This document shows positions 1 through 8,303 of a stretch of DNA of 64,000 bases, one piece after another. The DNA comes from Ruminococcus sp. AF31-8BH (GTDB taxonomy: Bacteria > Bacillota > Clostridia > Lachnospirales > Lachnospiraceae), in assembly GCF_003460605.1 (NCBI RefSeq), contig NZ_QTVN01000015.1, positions 1 through 64,000 on the forward strand, in the 5' to 3' direction. How positions within the stretch are numbered: position 1 is the stretch's first letter; every line of letters begins with the position of its first letter. A model generated the notes under the pieces. It saw only the letters and a program-made list of their open reading frames with translations. It was not told the DNA's origin and searched no databases. The position numbers and the translations under genes were made by a program.

Positions 1-122
1 TTTACTGGGTTTGACGGGTGTTTTATATCCATTTAGCTGCAAAAGTCAGGATATATGCCTGGTTGTCAAGGGGAAATATCTGTAGTTAGTCCCTACTATA
101 CCAAAAACAAGACTGTTCAAAG

Positions 123-620
123 TTATTCAACAAAATGAATCCTTGTTTCATCAAAACGATTCTGCTGTTCTCGTATTTCTGCCGGATACCCCAGTGCAAA
201 CAGAGAAAATACTTCCAGATTTTTCGGAAGATTCAGTATTTCATGAACCAGGTTCATTCTGTCCTGCATCGGTGCAATCCCAATCCACACACCGCCAAGT
301 CCCAGTGCATCCGTTTCCAGCCAGATATTTTCCTGGGCAATAGCCATATCAATCTGAGCCATATCCTGTACAACCAGACCTTTCGTGCGATACACCGGTA
401 CAATGACAACCGGGGCTTCTGCTGCACATCCGGAATATGGGGTTGCCTTTGACAATTCCTGTATTTTCTCTTTGTCTGTCACTACATAAAATTCCCATGG
501 CTGCTGATTACATGCACTCAGTGCCTGCATTCCCGCCTTCAATATCTGTATGATTTTTTCTTTCTCTACTGCCTTATCCTCATATTTTCTGATACGCACC
601 CTGTGAAAAACATTCTCCAT
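123..620 (-). CDS. Nitroreductase-family flavoprotein
   Basis: About 165 residues with the compact nitroreductase layout. An N-terminal R-x-R-K-Y-x-D stretch fits the FMN phosphate-binding region. QQPWEFYVV near residue 40 is the usual N/H-QPW-F motif, and the GLGGVWIG segment is the conserved glycine-rich region near the C-terminus. Such proteins use FMN and NAD(P)H to reduce nitro compounds, quinones or other small acceptors in the cytoplasm. The start at 620 was chosen because AGAAGGAG lies eight bases upstream; the open frame runs further but without a ribosome site. It is last in a run of minus-strand genes and shows no visible tie to the sugar locus. The substrate cannot be read from sequence. 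Confidence 0.85.
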   Translation of the reverse strand: MENVFHRVRIRKYEDKAVEKEKIIQILKAGMQALSACNQQPWEFYVVTDKEKIQELSKATPYSGCAAEAPVVIVPVYRTKGLVVQDMAQIDMAIAQENIWLETDALGLGGVWIGIAPMQDRMNLVHEILNLPKNLEVFSLFALGYPAEIREQQNRFDETRIHFVE

Positions 621-883
621 ATTATTTTGCTCCTTCTGTATACATTTTTGAACTTCTAGTTGTATCATACGATATATTTTTTATAAAAACAATCCAGAAA
701 TTTGTGCAGTTAATAGACGCTTTATGTTTCCGCGCAATTTTGCGTTGATACTTTCCTTCCAATAACGTATAATTCGGAGACAGCTGGAAAAGCAACCGGC
801 TATTATATTATAAAAACATACGATTGGAGGGCATTGATATATGGAAGAAAACCAAACTCTAAACAGACCATAATAGAACTGCA

Positions 884-926
884 TTGTATAAAGATTTCCT
901 TCGTAAAACGAAACTTCTTTATACAA
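884..926. repeat. Inverted repeat in the 669-984 non-coding gap
   Basis: TTGTATAAAGA (884-894) pairs with TCTTTATACAA (916-926). Three further pairs lie outside one mismatch, and there is a partly paired CGT/ACG interior. There is no T-run on either strand, so it is not a classical terminator. The rest of this 316-base gap shows no convincing gene; a 95-codon frame across it is rich in Cys, Tyr and Phe and has no family resemblance. The hairpin could be a small mobile remnant or a structured 3' end. Confidence 0.45.
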
Positions 927-984
927 CGCAGCCTTTCCTTTAACTTTGAATCGTATGTAATTTTTCAAACAGGCTCCAACACTT

Positions 985-1221
985 TTATTTAACCGGAACC
1001 AGGAATTCCTTCAACAAAGCATAATCCTCTGCATCATAGCATACGATCTCATAGGATTCTATGTCCGGGTTGCTGAATACTCTGGTAAGCCCAATATACT
1101 GTGTCAGCTTGGAGGCAAGATTTAACACGTCTTTCACGTCTGTAATCAGTTCCACTCTTCCATGGCATTTCTCAAGTGCTCTGAAAAAGCCGTCAATGTT
1201 CTGTATTGATTTTACACGCAT
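985..1221 (-). CDS. HPr-like small protein
   Basis: A 78-residue protein with the length and alternating strand/helix pattern of HPr-fold proteins: a beta strand at the N-terminus, a helix, then the VNLASKL-like region (here VLNLASKLTQYIGL) and an acidic C-terminal strand. The active-site histidine of true phosphocarrier HPr is not evident at the expected place, so a PTS phosphotransfer role is doubtful. HPr-like proteins lacking the histidine occur beside carbohydrate genes in Clostridia. I start it at ATG 1221 with AAGAG upstream; an alternative GTG start at 1230 adds three residues. It sits downstream of the sugar ABC permeases on the same strand after a 170-base gap. The function is inferred only from shape. 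Confidence 0.5.
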   Translation of the reverse strand: MRVKSIQNIDGFFRALEKCHGRVELITDVKDVLNLASKLTQYIGLTRVFSNPDIESYEIVCYDAEDYALLKEFLVPVK

Positions 1222-1394
1222 GGTTTTCACTCTTTTGAATTTCTTTTTTTCTTCGACATTAGAGCATGTTTACAAAGTACTTCACTGCTTCTTTTCATGC
1301 ATCTTGTCAATGATATTATTTTAACACTATTTAAAATATTTTTTGCAATTCTATTTTTGTCATCATAGTTTCTATTTGGGAAACTATAATGATC

Positions 1395-2276
1395 TCACCC
1401 CTTCACAGCACCAACCGTAATTCCTTTTACCAGGAATTTCTGGAAAAACGGATATGCAATCAGAATTGGCAAAACTCCCAGAAATGCAATTGCCATACGC
1501 ACTGATGTAGAAGGAATCTGTGCCATTACGCTGACACCAGACGCGGAAGTCTGTTTGATCATATCAATATTTCTCATAATCTTTGTTAACAATACCTGAA
1601 TGCTGTAAAGGCTGTCGTCTGACAGATAATACAGACCATTCATCCAGTCATTCCAATATCCGAGACCAACCAGAAGTGCAACAGTTGCAATAATTGGTTT
1701 CGCCATAGGAAGTACACATTTCACAAGAATTGTCCCTTCACGCGCCCCATCGATTTTTGCAGCTTCGATAATTTCCATAGGGATACTGGATGTAAAATAT
1801 GTTCTCATCATAATTACATTGTAAGCATTCAGTAAAAGATTGGGAATCAGCAATGCCCATATTGTGTTCTGAATATGGAAATTTCTTGTCCACATAATAT
1901 AGGAGGGAATCAGACCACCATTAAACAGCATTGTGAAAAAGAGATAAAAAGCAAATATATTTCTGCCCGGAAGATCTTTTCTGGATAACGGATATGACAT
2001 CAAAATTGTCATGATCAGATTAAGAACCGTTCCCACAACCGTAACACCAATAGAAACGCTGTATGCTTTTAACAGTGCACCAGTGCTGGAAAATAAATAT
2101 TTGTATGCAGAAAGATCAAACTCTTTCGGCCAAAAAGTATAACCATATACTGACAGTGCCGATTCAGAACTGAATGACGCGGAAATCATCAAAAGAAACG
2201 GAGCCACACAGCATATTGTCAGCAATGCAAGAATTAAATTGGCAAAAAACTGGAATATTTTTTCGTTTTTATACAT
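1395..2276 (-). CDS. Carbohydrate ABC transporter permease (LplC/YtcP type)
   Basis: A 293-residue inner-membrane permease with six hydrophobic segments. The EAA loop that contacts the ATPase is visible as EIIEAAKIDGAREGTILVKC near residues 170-190. The ending GITVGAVKG is typical of the LplC/YtcP subfamily of CUT1 oligosaccharide importers. The start has AAAGGAGG at a good distance, 13 bases after the partner permease. It should pair with the permease at 2289-3206 and the binding protein at 3304-4746. No ATPase gene lies in the locus, as usual for CUT1 systems that share a housekeeping MsmK-type ATPase. The nearby YesM/YesN pair is the usual regulator of such importers. Confidence 0.92.
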   Translation of the reverse strand: MYKNEKIFQFFANLILALLTICCVAPFLLMISASFSSESALSVYGYTFWPKEFDLSAYKYLFSSTGALLKAYSVSIGVTVVGTVLNLIMTILMSYPLSRKDLPGRNIFAFYLFFTMLFNGGLIPSYIMWTRNFHIQNTIWALLIPNLLLNAYNVIMMRTYFTSSIPMEIIEAAKIDGAREGTILVKCVLPMAKPIIATVALLVGLGYWNDWMNGLYYLSDDSLYSIQVLLTKIMRNIDMIKQTSASGVSVMAQIPSTSVRMAIAFLGVLPILIAYPFFQKFLVKGITVGAVKG

Positions 2277-2288
2277 AGGTGCCTCCTT

Positions 2289-3206
2289 TTAAAACAACGC
2301 GCTTTCCGGATCGACTTTCTTTACGATCAGATTCGCTGTAATAACAAGTATAAATCCGACTACAGATTGATATACTCCTGCTGCTGCAGACATTCCAATG
2401 TTATTTGTCTGCATCAAACCACGATATACATAAGTATCAATTGTATTTGTCACATCAAGAAGTGTTCCGGAATTCATCGGAATCTGGTAAAACAGACCAA
2501 AGTCAGAATACATGATTCTTCCCACACTCATCAGTGTCAGAATTACAATCGTCGGTTTAATCGCAGGCAAAGTGATATGTAGGATCTGCTGCCATCTTCC
2601 TGCCCCGTCAACTCTTGCTGCTTCATAGTAAGTCTTATCAATTGCAATAATCATTGCATAGTACATAATACTGTTGTACCCGATATTTTTCCATAAATTA
2701 ACGATTACCAGTATCACAGGCCAGTATTTCGGCTCATTGTACCAGGAAATTTTGTTCATTCCCAATTTTGCAAGAATCTGTGTATTAATATAGCCGTTTC
2801 CTTCACTGAGGAATGCAAATACCAGATAACTGATAATTACCATCGAAACCAGATACGGAATCAGAATACAGGTCTGATATATTTTTTTCGAAATCTTTGA
2901 TCTTATTTCGCAAAGAAGGATTGCTACCGCAATTGCACACACAGTTCCTAAGACAATAAAAATAAGATTATAGCCAATTGTATTTCTCATAATGATCCAT
3001 GCGTCTTTGCTGGCAAAAAGAAATTTGAAGTTTTTCAGTCCGATAAATGGGCTTCCATAAATTCCTTTCTGGAAATTATACTGACGAAATGCCAGTGACA
3101 CGCCAGGCAGCGGCACATAATTATTAATAAAAATATATATGCAAGCCGGAAGCATCATCAGATACAAAGGCCAATAGCGTCTGATTTTTCTCATTTTACT
3201 TTTCAT
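2289..3206 (-). CDS. Carbohydrate ABC transporter permease (LplB/YteP type)
   Basis: A 305-residue permease with the N-terminal basic RKIRRYWPLYLMMLPA stretch and FINNYVPLPGVSLAFRQYN periplasmic-loop signature of LplB/YteP proteins. The EAA loop is at YYEAARVDGAGRWQQILHIT. Six membrane segments are visible. I place the start at ATG 3206 with GAGGAGG seven bases upstream rather than at the TTG two codons earlier. It is second in the operon binding protein - permease - permease. A strong hairpin with a T-run separates it from the binding-protein gene, which should lower its transcript relative to that gene. The substrate is likely an oligosaccharide released from plant glycosides, judged only by neighbours. 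Confidence 0.92.
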   Translation of the reverse strand: MKSKMRKIRRYWPLYLMMLPACIYIFINNYVPLPGVSLAFRQYNFQKGIYGSPFIGLKNFKFLFASKDAWIIMRNTIGYNLIFIVLGTVCAIAVAILLCEIRSKISKKIYQTCILIPYLVSMVIISYLVFAFLSEGNGYINTQILAKLGMNKISWYNEPKYWPVILVIVNLWKNIGYNSIMYYAMIIAIDKTYYEAARVDGAGRWQQILHITLPAIKPTIVILTLMSVGRIMYSDFGLFYQIPMNSGTLLDVTNTIDTYVYRGLMQTNNIGMSAAAGVYQSVVGFILVITANLIVKKVDPESALF

Positions 3207-3258
3207 GAACAAACCTCCTCGTTTTTCTATTCAAACACATGCACTGCTAAGTGCATTT

Positions 3259-3292
3259 AAAAAGGACAGGACGAAACCGGCCTGTCCTTTTT
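3259..3292 (-). terminator. Intra-operon terminator hairpin
   Basis: AAAAAGGACAGG (3259-3270) and CCTGTCCTTTTT (3281-3292) form a perfect 12-bp stem with a 10-base loop and T-run on the minus strand. It lies between the solute-binding protein stop and the first permease start. Such partial terminators let the binding protein be made in excess over the membrane subunits. Confidence 0.8.
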
Positions 3293-3303
3293 ATTCCCTT
3301 TAC

Positions 3304-4746
3304 TTATTTCTGTTTTGCCAGATATTCATCCAGCTGTCTCTGTGCCTCTTCATGAATGGTTCTAAGACCAGCAGCTTCCAGTTCTTCAATGAATTCCGGA
3401 ATTGCTTCTTCAGGATCTAATGCGCCCCACTGTAAAGGAGTTTCATACTTCTGCTTTACGTTATTACATGCAGTAATTTCGTTCATAATTGTAGAAGTAT
3501 CCAGAACAAAACCAAGAGAAGTTGCACGTGCTGCACTATCATTGAACTCTTCAAGTTCCTGACGGACAGCTGGATCTTTTCCTTCGAATACTGGAAGAAT
3601 ATTTAAGTTCGGCCATGCCCACTCATATGTAGTATAAGTGTCTTTCACACCATCCGGAATCTTTACAACAGATCCTTCTTCTACCCATTCATAATTAACG
3701 CCTTCAATACCATATGCAGCCATTGTAGCTACTTCCTTATCGGAATAAAGCAGGTTCCACAATTCCATTGCTTTTTCCGGATATTCACAGCCTGCAGGAA
3801 TACACCAGATACCTTTATTACGCTCTGTATCTTTAAGAGGCTCTACAAACTGGGCTGAAACAAATTCATGTCCATTGCCTTTTGAGAAATCTGCTTCTTT
3901 ACCAGGAATCAGGTTTTCATAATCAGCAAATCCAACTGTGCTCATCGGACTGTTATCTGTGGAAGTAGCAGCATCTGGCATCAGAAGTCCTTCCTGGTTC
4001 CACTGGTACATATAATTACAGAAATCCTTCCATTCCTGTGTCTCATACTGGCTTGTGATAGTGGTATCACTTGGATCAAATCCATTTTCAAGTACAACTA
4101 GTCCATTATAAATATCATCAATGTGGAAGGTTTTCTGCATTCCGCCACCAACCCATGATGGAACAAGCGGATATAAATCCGGATAATTCTCTTTTACTTT
4201 TACAAGTACATCATGAAAATCGTCCATTCCTTTGATATCATCTGCATTGATTCCCAACTCATCCAGAATATCTTTTCTCATCATGACACCTGAAGCTCTT
4301 GCTTTGTCTCCATTGCTTGGAAGGAAATACATCTGGTCATCGAAATACAATGCTTTGGTATCTTCTTCTTTTACCATGGCAGCTGCGTCTGGTGCATATT
4401 CTGTATACAGATCATCCAGCGGAAGAAGCATTCCAGAGGATACCAGTCCGCTACGGTCAAGATTATGTGCACACACCAGGTCAAGTTTTTCGCCACTTGT
4501 CATTGCAAGATTCAGTTTTTCCGTATCAATTGTCTGATAGATTTCTACTTCTGCTCCAATTTTCTCTCTGGTGATTTCGCTAAGAGCCTCAGATACTTTT
4601 TCGCACTCTTCTGTTGAGCCTTCGCCAAACACCCAGATTTTAAGTTTTACAACATCATCATCTGCTTTTACTGCTACTGCCGGTGTAAATGCAGAGCATG
4701 TCATTAGTGCTGCAAGAACTGCTGCCATCATCTTTTTTCTTTTCAT
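3304..4746 (-). CDS. Extracellular solute-binding protein, sugar ABC importer
   Basis: 480 residues with a basic N-terminus, a hydrophobic stretch and a signal-peptidase site near AVAVKA. A cysteine lies in the signal (LMTC) but the residues before it do not make a clear lipobox, so membrane anchoring is uncertain. The mature start KLKIWVFGEGSTEECEKV and the length fit family 1 extracellular binding proteins of the LplA/YtcQ group that partner LplB/LplC permeases. GAGAGG precedes the ATG. It captures a sugar at the cell surface and hands it to the two permeases. Its upstream gap carries a striking 17-bp direct repeat that may bind the neighbouring response regulator. Confidence 0.9.
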   Translation of the reverse strand: MKRKKMMAAVLAALMTCSAFTPAVAVKADDDVVKLKIWVFGEGSTEECEKVSEALSEITREKIGAEVEIYQTIDTEKLNLAMTSGEKLDLVCAHNLDRSGLVSSGMLLPLDDLYTEYAPDAAAMVKEEDTKALYFDDQMYFLPSNGDKARASGVMMRKDILDELGINADDIKGMDDFHDVLVKVKENYPDLYPLVPSWVGGGMQKTFHIDDIYNGLVVLENGFDPSDTTITSQYETQEWKDFCNYMYQWNQEGLLMPDAATSTDNSPMSTVGFADYENLIPGKEADFSKGNGHEFVSAQFVEPLKDTERNKGIWCIPAGCEYPEKAMELWNLLYSDKEVATMAAYGIEGVNYEWVEEGSVVKIPDGVKDTYTTYEWAWPNLNILPVFEGKDPAVRQELEEFNDSAARATSLGFVLDTSTIMNEITACNNVKQKYETPLQWGALDPEEAIPEFIEELEAAGLRTIHEEAQRQLDEYLAKQK

Positions 4747-4922
4747 TTTTTCCTCTCTTCTGCACAGAAATAGATTTTATGTTCGCAGGCTTCCATGCAT
4801 TGTCTGTGCTCATATGCTTTTGCCTCTTTCTGTTCTTTATTTTATCGCCCTGCCATATTTAAATCTATCAAAGAAGCATCCAGTATTGTTCTGTTTACGT
4901 TTACTTATTTTTTATTGATTAT

Positions 4923-4960
4923 TTTTTGTTCTTTTTCCGCACATTTTTGTTCTTTTTCCG
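4923..4960 (-). promoter_or_regulatory. Two 17-bp direct repeats before the sugar ABC operon
   Basis: TTTTTGTTCTTTTTCCG occurs at 4923-4939 and identically at 4944-4960 (plus-strand reading), a spacing of 21 bases or two helix turns. It lies in the 216-base gap between the response-regulator stop and the binding-protein start, on the upstream side of the latter. AraC-type domains bind such tandem same-face repeats. I infer it is the operator of the adjacent YesN-type regulator. No convincing -35/-10 pair could be fixed downstream. Confidence 0.6.
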
Positions 4961-4962
4961 TT

Positions 4963-6537
4963 CTACGCGTTCCGTTCCGAGGATGGTGTCGTACCCATAA
5001 CCTTTTTATAAACTTTACTGAAATGAGAAAAATTGTCATAACCAACTTTAGCTGCGATCAGACTGACAGGCAAAGATGTGGTAATCAACAGATTTTTTGC
5101 AGCCTTCATTTTGGTTAATGTAATATACTCCTTCAAAGGCATTCCTTTTTCTTTGTGAAACAGTCTCGAAATATAGTCCGGGCTTAGATAGACAGCTTTT
5201 GCAATCTGTGCACACTGTAAAGGAGAGTCCAGATTTTCACGGATATATTTTTCGATTATAGCCAGGCTGTTATCGGATGTTTCAGTTTCTGAACATGCCG
5301 AAACAAAAAAAGAAGTAATTTTTTTCAAATAAGCGGCAGCTGATTCCAGTGTAACAGCACTGCTGATTCCAGCCACATCTTCAAAAGCCGGTAAGGAATG
5401 TGCCGGAAGTTCCAGTTTCCGCGCGGCACTGTAAGCGCAGTGATAATAATTTTTGCAAAATTCAACCAGAGTATCGTGATTCAGTTTATTATTTATGTTT
5501 AAGGATTGAAGATACAACAATGCTTCCTGCTCTGCTTTGCCCGCCTGATTGCCAGAAAGATACATTTCGAATTGCGACAATAACTCCGGTTCACAGTATG
5601 TAATAGTTTGTGGAACACTTGCCGAATCAGAAAAAAAGATACCAGAACTTTGACAGATATTATTTTTCCTTTCTTCCTGCAAAGCGGCAGCTGTCCTGGA
5701 CAACTCGCTTACCTGGAAAGAGGGACGTGTATAAAACGCGCAGGAACAGGAAAATTGCCTGGTAATTCTGGAATAGATCATATTTAACCGAGCATAATAC
5801 ACGTCTGCATCCATTAACTTATTTTCCAGGCTGTAAATAAGTATTCCAATAGACGTTTTATCTGGAAAATAAGACAATATCTGATGTTGAAACGGAGAGA
5901 AAAAATCTCTGAATATTTCTTCTGTACTTTGGCGCCATTCTTCAAAAGCTACTGGAAAGGAATGCCATTGTTGTATCTGAACCCACAAGAGATAAACGTC
6001 TGAACCAGCTGAAACCGGAATCTTCATTTCCTGAAGAAAGTGAAGCACCTGGTCAAGATCCGTTTCCTTTCCCATAAACCAGTCATTTAAAAGACCTTTC
6101 AACAAAGCATTTTTCTGGGGTAAAGCTGCTTTTCCAAAATTCAGCCAGGTCTGCTGCTGTTCTTTTTCCTGAATTCTTTTTATGCTCCGTTTAATAGCAG
6201 ATTCAATGTCTTCATATCTTGCCGGCTGAAGAATATAATCAAAGCTTTCTAATTGAATTGCTTCCTGCGCATAGAAAAAATCAGCATGGGAAGTCAGAAA
6301 AATACATTCAAACTGGTAATGATTCTCCCTGCACCAGCGAAGAAGGGATAATCCACTTTCCTTTGGCATCTCAATATCTGTTAACAGAATATCAATAGGG
6401 TGGGAAAGAATAATTTCCCTGGCTTCGGATGCATTTAACGCCGTATAAACATTATGTACCAAAAGAGCACTCCAATTCAGACCTGATTTTAATGAAGAGA
6501 GTACACTTGGCTGATCATCTACTAATAAAATATTCAT
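4963..6537 (-). CDS. YesN-type response regulator with AraC output domain
   Basis: 524 residues in the order receiver domain (about 1-120), a long helical linker domain and a C-terminal AraC HTH pair (about 425-520). The phospho-acceptor aspartate is in ILLTDIEMPKESG and the acidic pocket is LLVDDQ at the N-terminus. HTH signatures are AQIAKAVYLSPDYISRLFHKE and SLIAAKVGYDNFSHFSKVYKK. The ATG at 6537 overlaps the kinase stop as ATGA, which fixes this start over a longer frame. With the kinase it forms a two-component system, predicted to activate the sugar ABC operon just downstream through the 17-bp direct repeats. Confidence 0.92.
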   Translation of the reverse strand: MNILLVDDQPSVLSSLKSGLNWSALLVHNVYTALNASEAREIILSHPIDILLTDIEMPKESGLSLLRWCRENHYQFECIFLTSHADFFYAQEAIQLESFDYILQPARYEDIESAIKRSIKRIQEKEQQQTWLNFGKAALPQKNALLKGLLNDWFMGKETDLDQVLHFLQEMKIPVSAGSDVYLLWVQIQQWHSFPVAFEEWRQSTEEIFRDFFSPFQHQILSYFPDKTSIGILIYSLENKLMDADVYYARLNMIYSRITRQFSCSCAFYTRPSFQVSELSRTAAALQEERKNNICQSSGIFFSDSASVPQTITYCEPELLSQFEMYLSGNQAGKAEQEALLYLQSLNINNKLNHDTLVEFCKNYYHCAYSAARKLELPAHSLPAFEDVAGISSAVTLESAAAYLKKITSFFVSACSETETSDNSLAIIEKYIRENLDSPLQCAQIAKAVYLSPDYISRLFHKEKGMPLKEYITLTKMKAAKNLLITTSLPVSLIAAKVGYDNFSHFSKVYKKVMGTTPSSERNA

Positions 6538-8252
6538 GATTCTATCTTCCTTTCCCGAAAAGGTATCAGAAGTTCCACACATCCCTGGTTTTCTATGTTA
6601 TAAAATGCCAGAGTGCTTTGATTTTCGTAAATCATCTTCATGCGATAATATATGTTATAAATTCCTACATTGTAGTCTTTATACAAAAAATCATGTTCTT
6701 CCAGATGGTTCAGTGTATTCAGAGCCTCTAAAGGAAAACCTCCGCAATTGTCTGAAATTGTAATATTCAGATAATCCTGCTGCTCTATAGATACATGAGC
6801 AGTCTTCAATTGTATCTTAATATGAGATCGATCCTGACAATGCTTGATACTATTTTCTACAAAAGTAAGAATTGACAGAGGAGGAACCAAAACATCTGTT
6901 GTATCTGCCGAGATATCAATTCCAAGCTCCGGCCAACAAGAAAAATATAGCTGTTGCAATTTAATATAGCTGGATACAGAGTGAATTTCTTCTTCCAGAC
7001 TGACCAGTTCAATGTTATTTCGAAAGATATAACGGAAATATTCTGAAAGAGCCAGAATGCTTTCCTGGATCTCGCCGTATTGTTTCTTTTCTGCCATGCC
7101 ATACAGGCTTTTCAGACAGTTGAGATAAAAATGAGGACGGATCTGCAACTGAAGATACTGCAGCTGTGCCTGCTTTAAATCCAGTTTCTTTTCATATGCT
7201 TCCAGTTTTAAATCATTGATTTTAGTCAACATTTCATTAAAGGTCTGACCAAAGCGCTGCAGTTCCAGCAGATCATAATTGTCATTTACACGCAGCGATA
7301 AGTTTCCGTTTCCAACTTTTTGCATAGTTTCCATAAGCGTATTAATTGGATAAATCAATTTTCTGTACAGATACATTCCGATCAGGGATATTGAAAAAAG
7401 CAATGCGATCATACAAGAAATCAATACTTTCTGGAATAAATTCATATGTGACCAGATTCCCTTGTATGGAAAAATGCAGCAAAGCTGTAGATTATATTCT
7501 CCCACTGGTGAACTGATAAACTGATATGTTTTTTTATCAAGGGTTATTTTTCTGACAGGATTATCTTCATATGGAAATAGCAGTTTCCTGGTGACAAATT
7601 CTGAGGTATAAGGTGTTCCTTCCAAAGATGCATAAAAAAGATGCATATCCGAATCAGACATACCCGCGAACAATGAGAAATTATCCAGAGACGGATCCAC
7701 CATAACAGCACAAATAGTAGTGTCATACCCGATCATCCGGATCAGTACCACCCGGTCTGAAAGCATAAATGGAATCCAGCGATTGCGTTCTTCTGACAGA
7801 TGAATCGGCTGCATAAAGTAATCCTTGAGCAGTTTCTGGTCTTCATAGGAATAATGTTGCTGGAAGGAAGGATAATAACAATTATCACTTTTTTCTTTGC
7901 TGTACAGAAAAAATCCTCCAAGGCAGGAATCCTGCGTCAGAATCGGACGCAGGATCTGTAAGATTGTATAGGCATTCTGGTACTTTTCCAGTTGCGTGTT
8001 ACTATAATGGAACGAATGAAAAGGAGAGCCGGGTACAACAAGATTATTAAGCTGAGTTTCCGATCGTTTCAAAACTTCTTCCATATGAGTTGTAACCTGC
8101 GACAGCTGGATTTCCGTATCTGACTGATCCGCATGAATCTGCCTGCTGATAGTATAGCAGGTCAGCACAAGAAGCAGGATAAGAGCCGGGATAGATACAG
8201 AAAGAAAAGAAATATTGAGAATCTGTTTAATTGTCTTCGGATTTTGTTTCAT
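6534..8252 (-). CDS. YesM-type sensor histidine kinase
   Basis: 572 residues. One membrane segment near the N-terminus and another near residues 280-300 enclose an extracellular sensor of about 250 residues; a HAMP linker (NTLMETMQKVGNGNLSLRV) follows. The His_kinase box holds the acceptor histidine in LQIRPHFYLNCLKSL, and the ATPase N box is TFVENSIKHC with a later SDNCGG G1 box. AAAGGAGGAG eight bases before ATG 8252 sets the start. It likely senses an extracellular sugar directly or through the binding protein. It begins 51 bases after the last GH3 gene, so it may be cotranscribed with the enzymes. Confidence 0.92.
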   Translation of the reverse strand: MKQNPKTIKQILNISFLSVSIPALILLLVLTCYTISRQIHADQSDTEIQLSQVTTHMEEVLKRSETQLNNLVVPGSPFHSFHYSNTQLEKYQNAYTILQILRPILTQDSCLGGFFLYSKEKSDNCYYPSFQQHYSYEDQKLLKDYFMQPIHLSEERNRWIPFMLSDRVVLIRMIGYDTTICAVMVDPSLDNFSLFAGMSDSDMHLFYASLEGTPYTSEFVTRKLLFPYEDNPVRKITLDKKTYQFISSPVGEYNLQLCCIFPYKGIWSHMNLFQKVLISCMIALLFSISLIGMYLYRKLIYPINTLMETMQKVGNGNLSLRVNDNYDLLELQRFGQTFNEMLTKINDLKLEAYEKKLDLKQAQLQYLQLQIRPHFYLNCLKSLYGMAEKKQYGEIQESILALSEYFRYIFRNNIELVSLEEEIHSVSSYIKLQQLYFSCWPELGIDISADTTDVLVPPLSILTFVENSIKHCQDRSHIKIQLKTAHVSIEQQDYLNITISDNCGGFPLEALNTLNHLEEHDFLYKDYNVGIYNIYYRMKMIYENQSTLAFYNIENQGCVELLIPFRERKIES

Positions 8253-8303
8253 AATAATCTCCTCCTTTCCGGTTCCCACTTTTTCTTTCGTGAGGATTCC
8301 AAA

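Noticed and set aside
681-968. 95-codon minus-strand frame after the nitroreductase gene
   Set aside because: No ribosome site at a sensible distance, odd composition and it spans an inverted repeat; no family resemblance.
1364-1386. Small inverted repeat ATAGTTTC/GAAACTAT after the permease gene
   Set aside because: No T-run on the minus strand and a short stem; insufficient to call a terminator.
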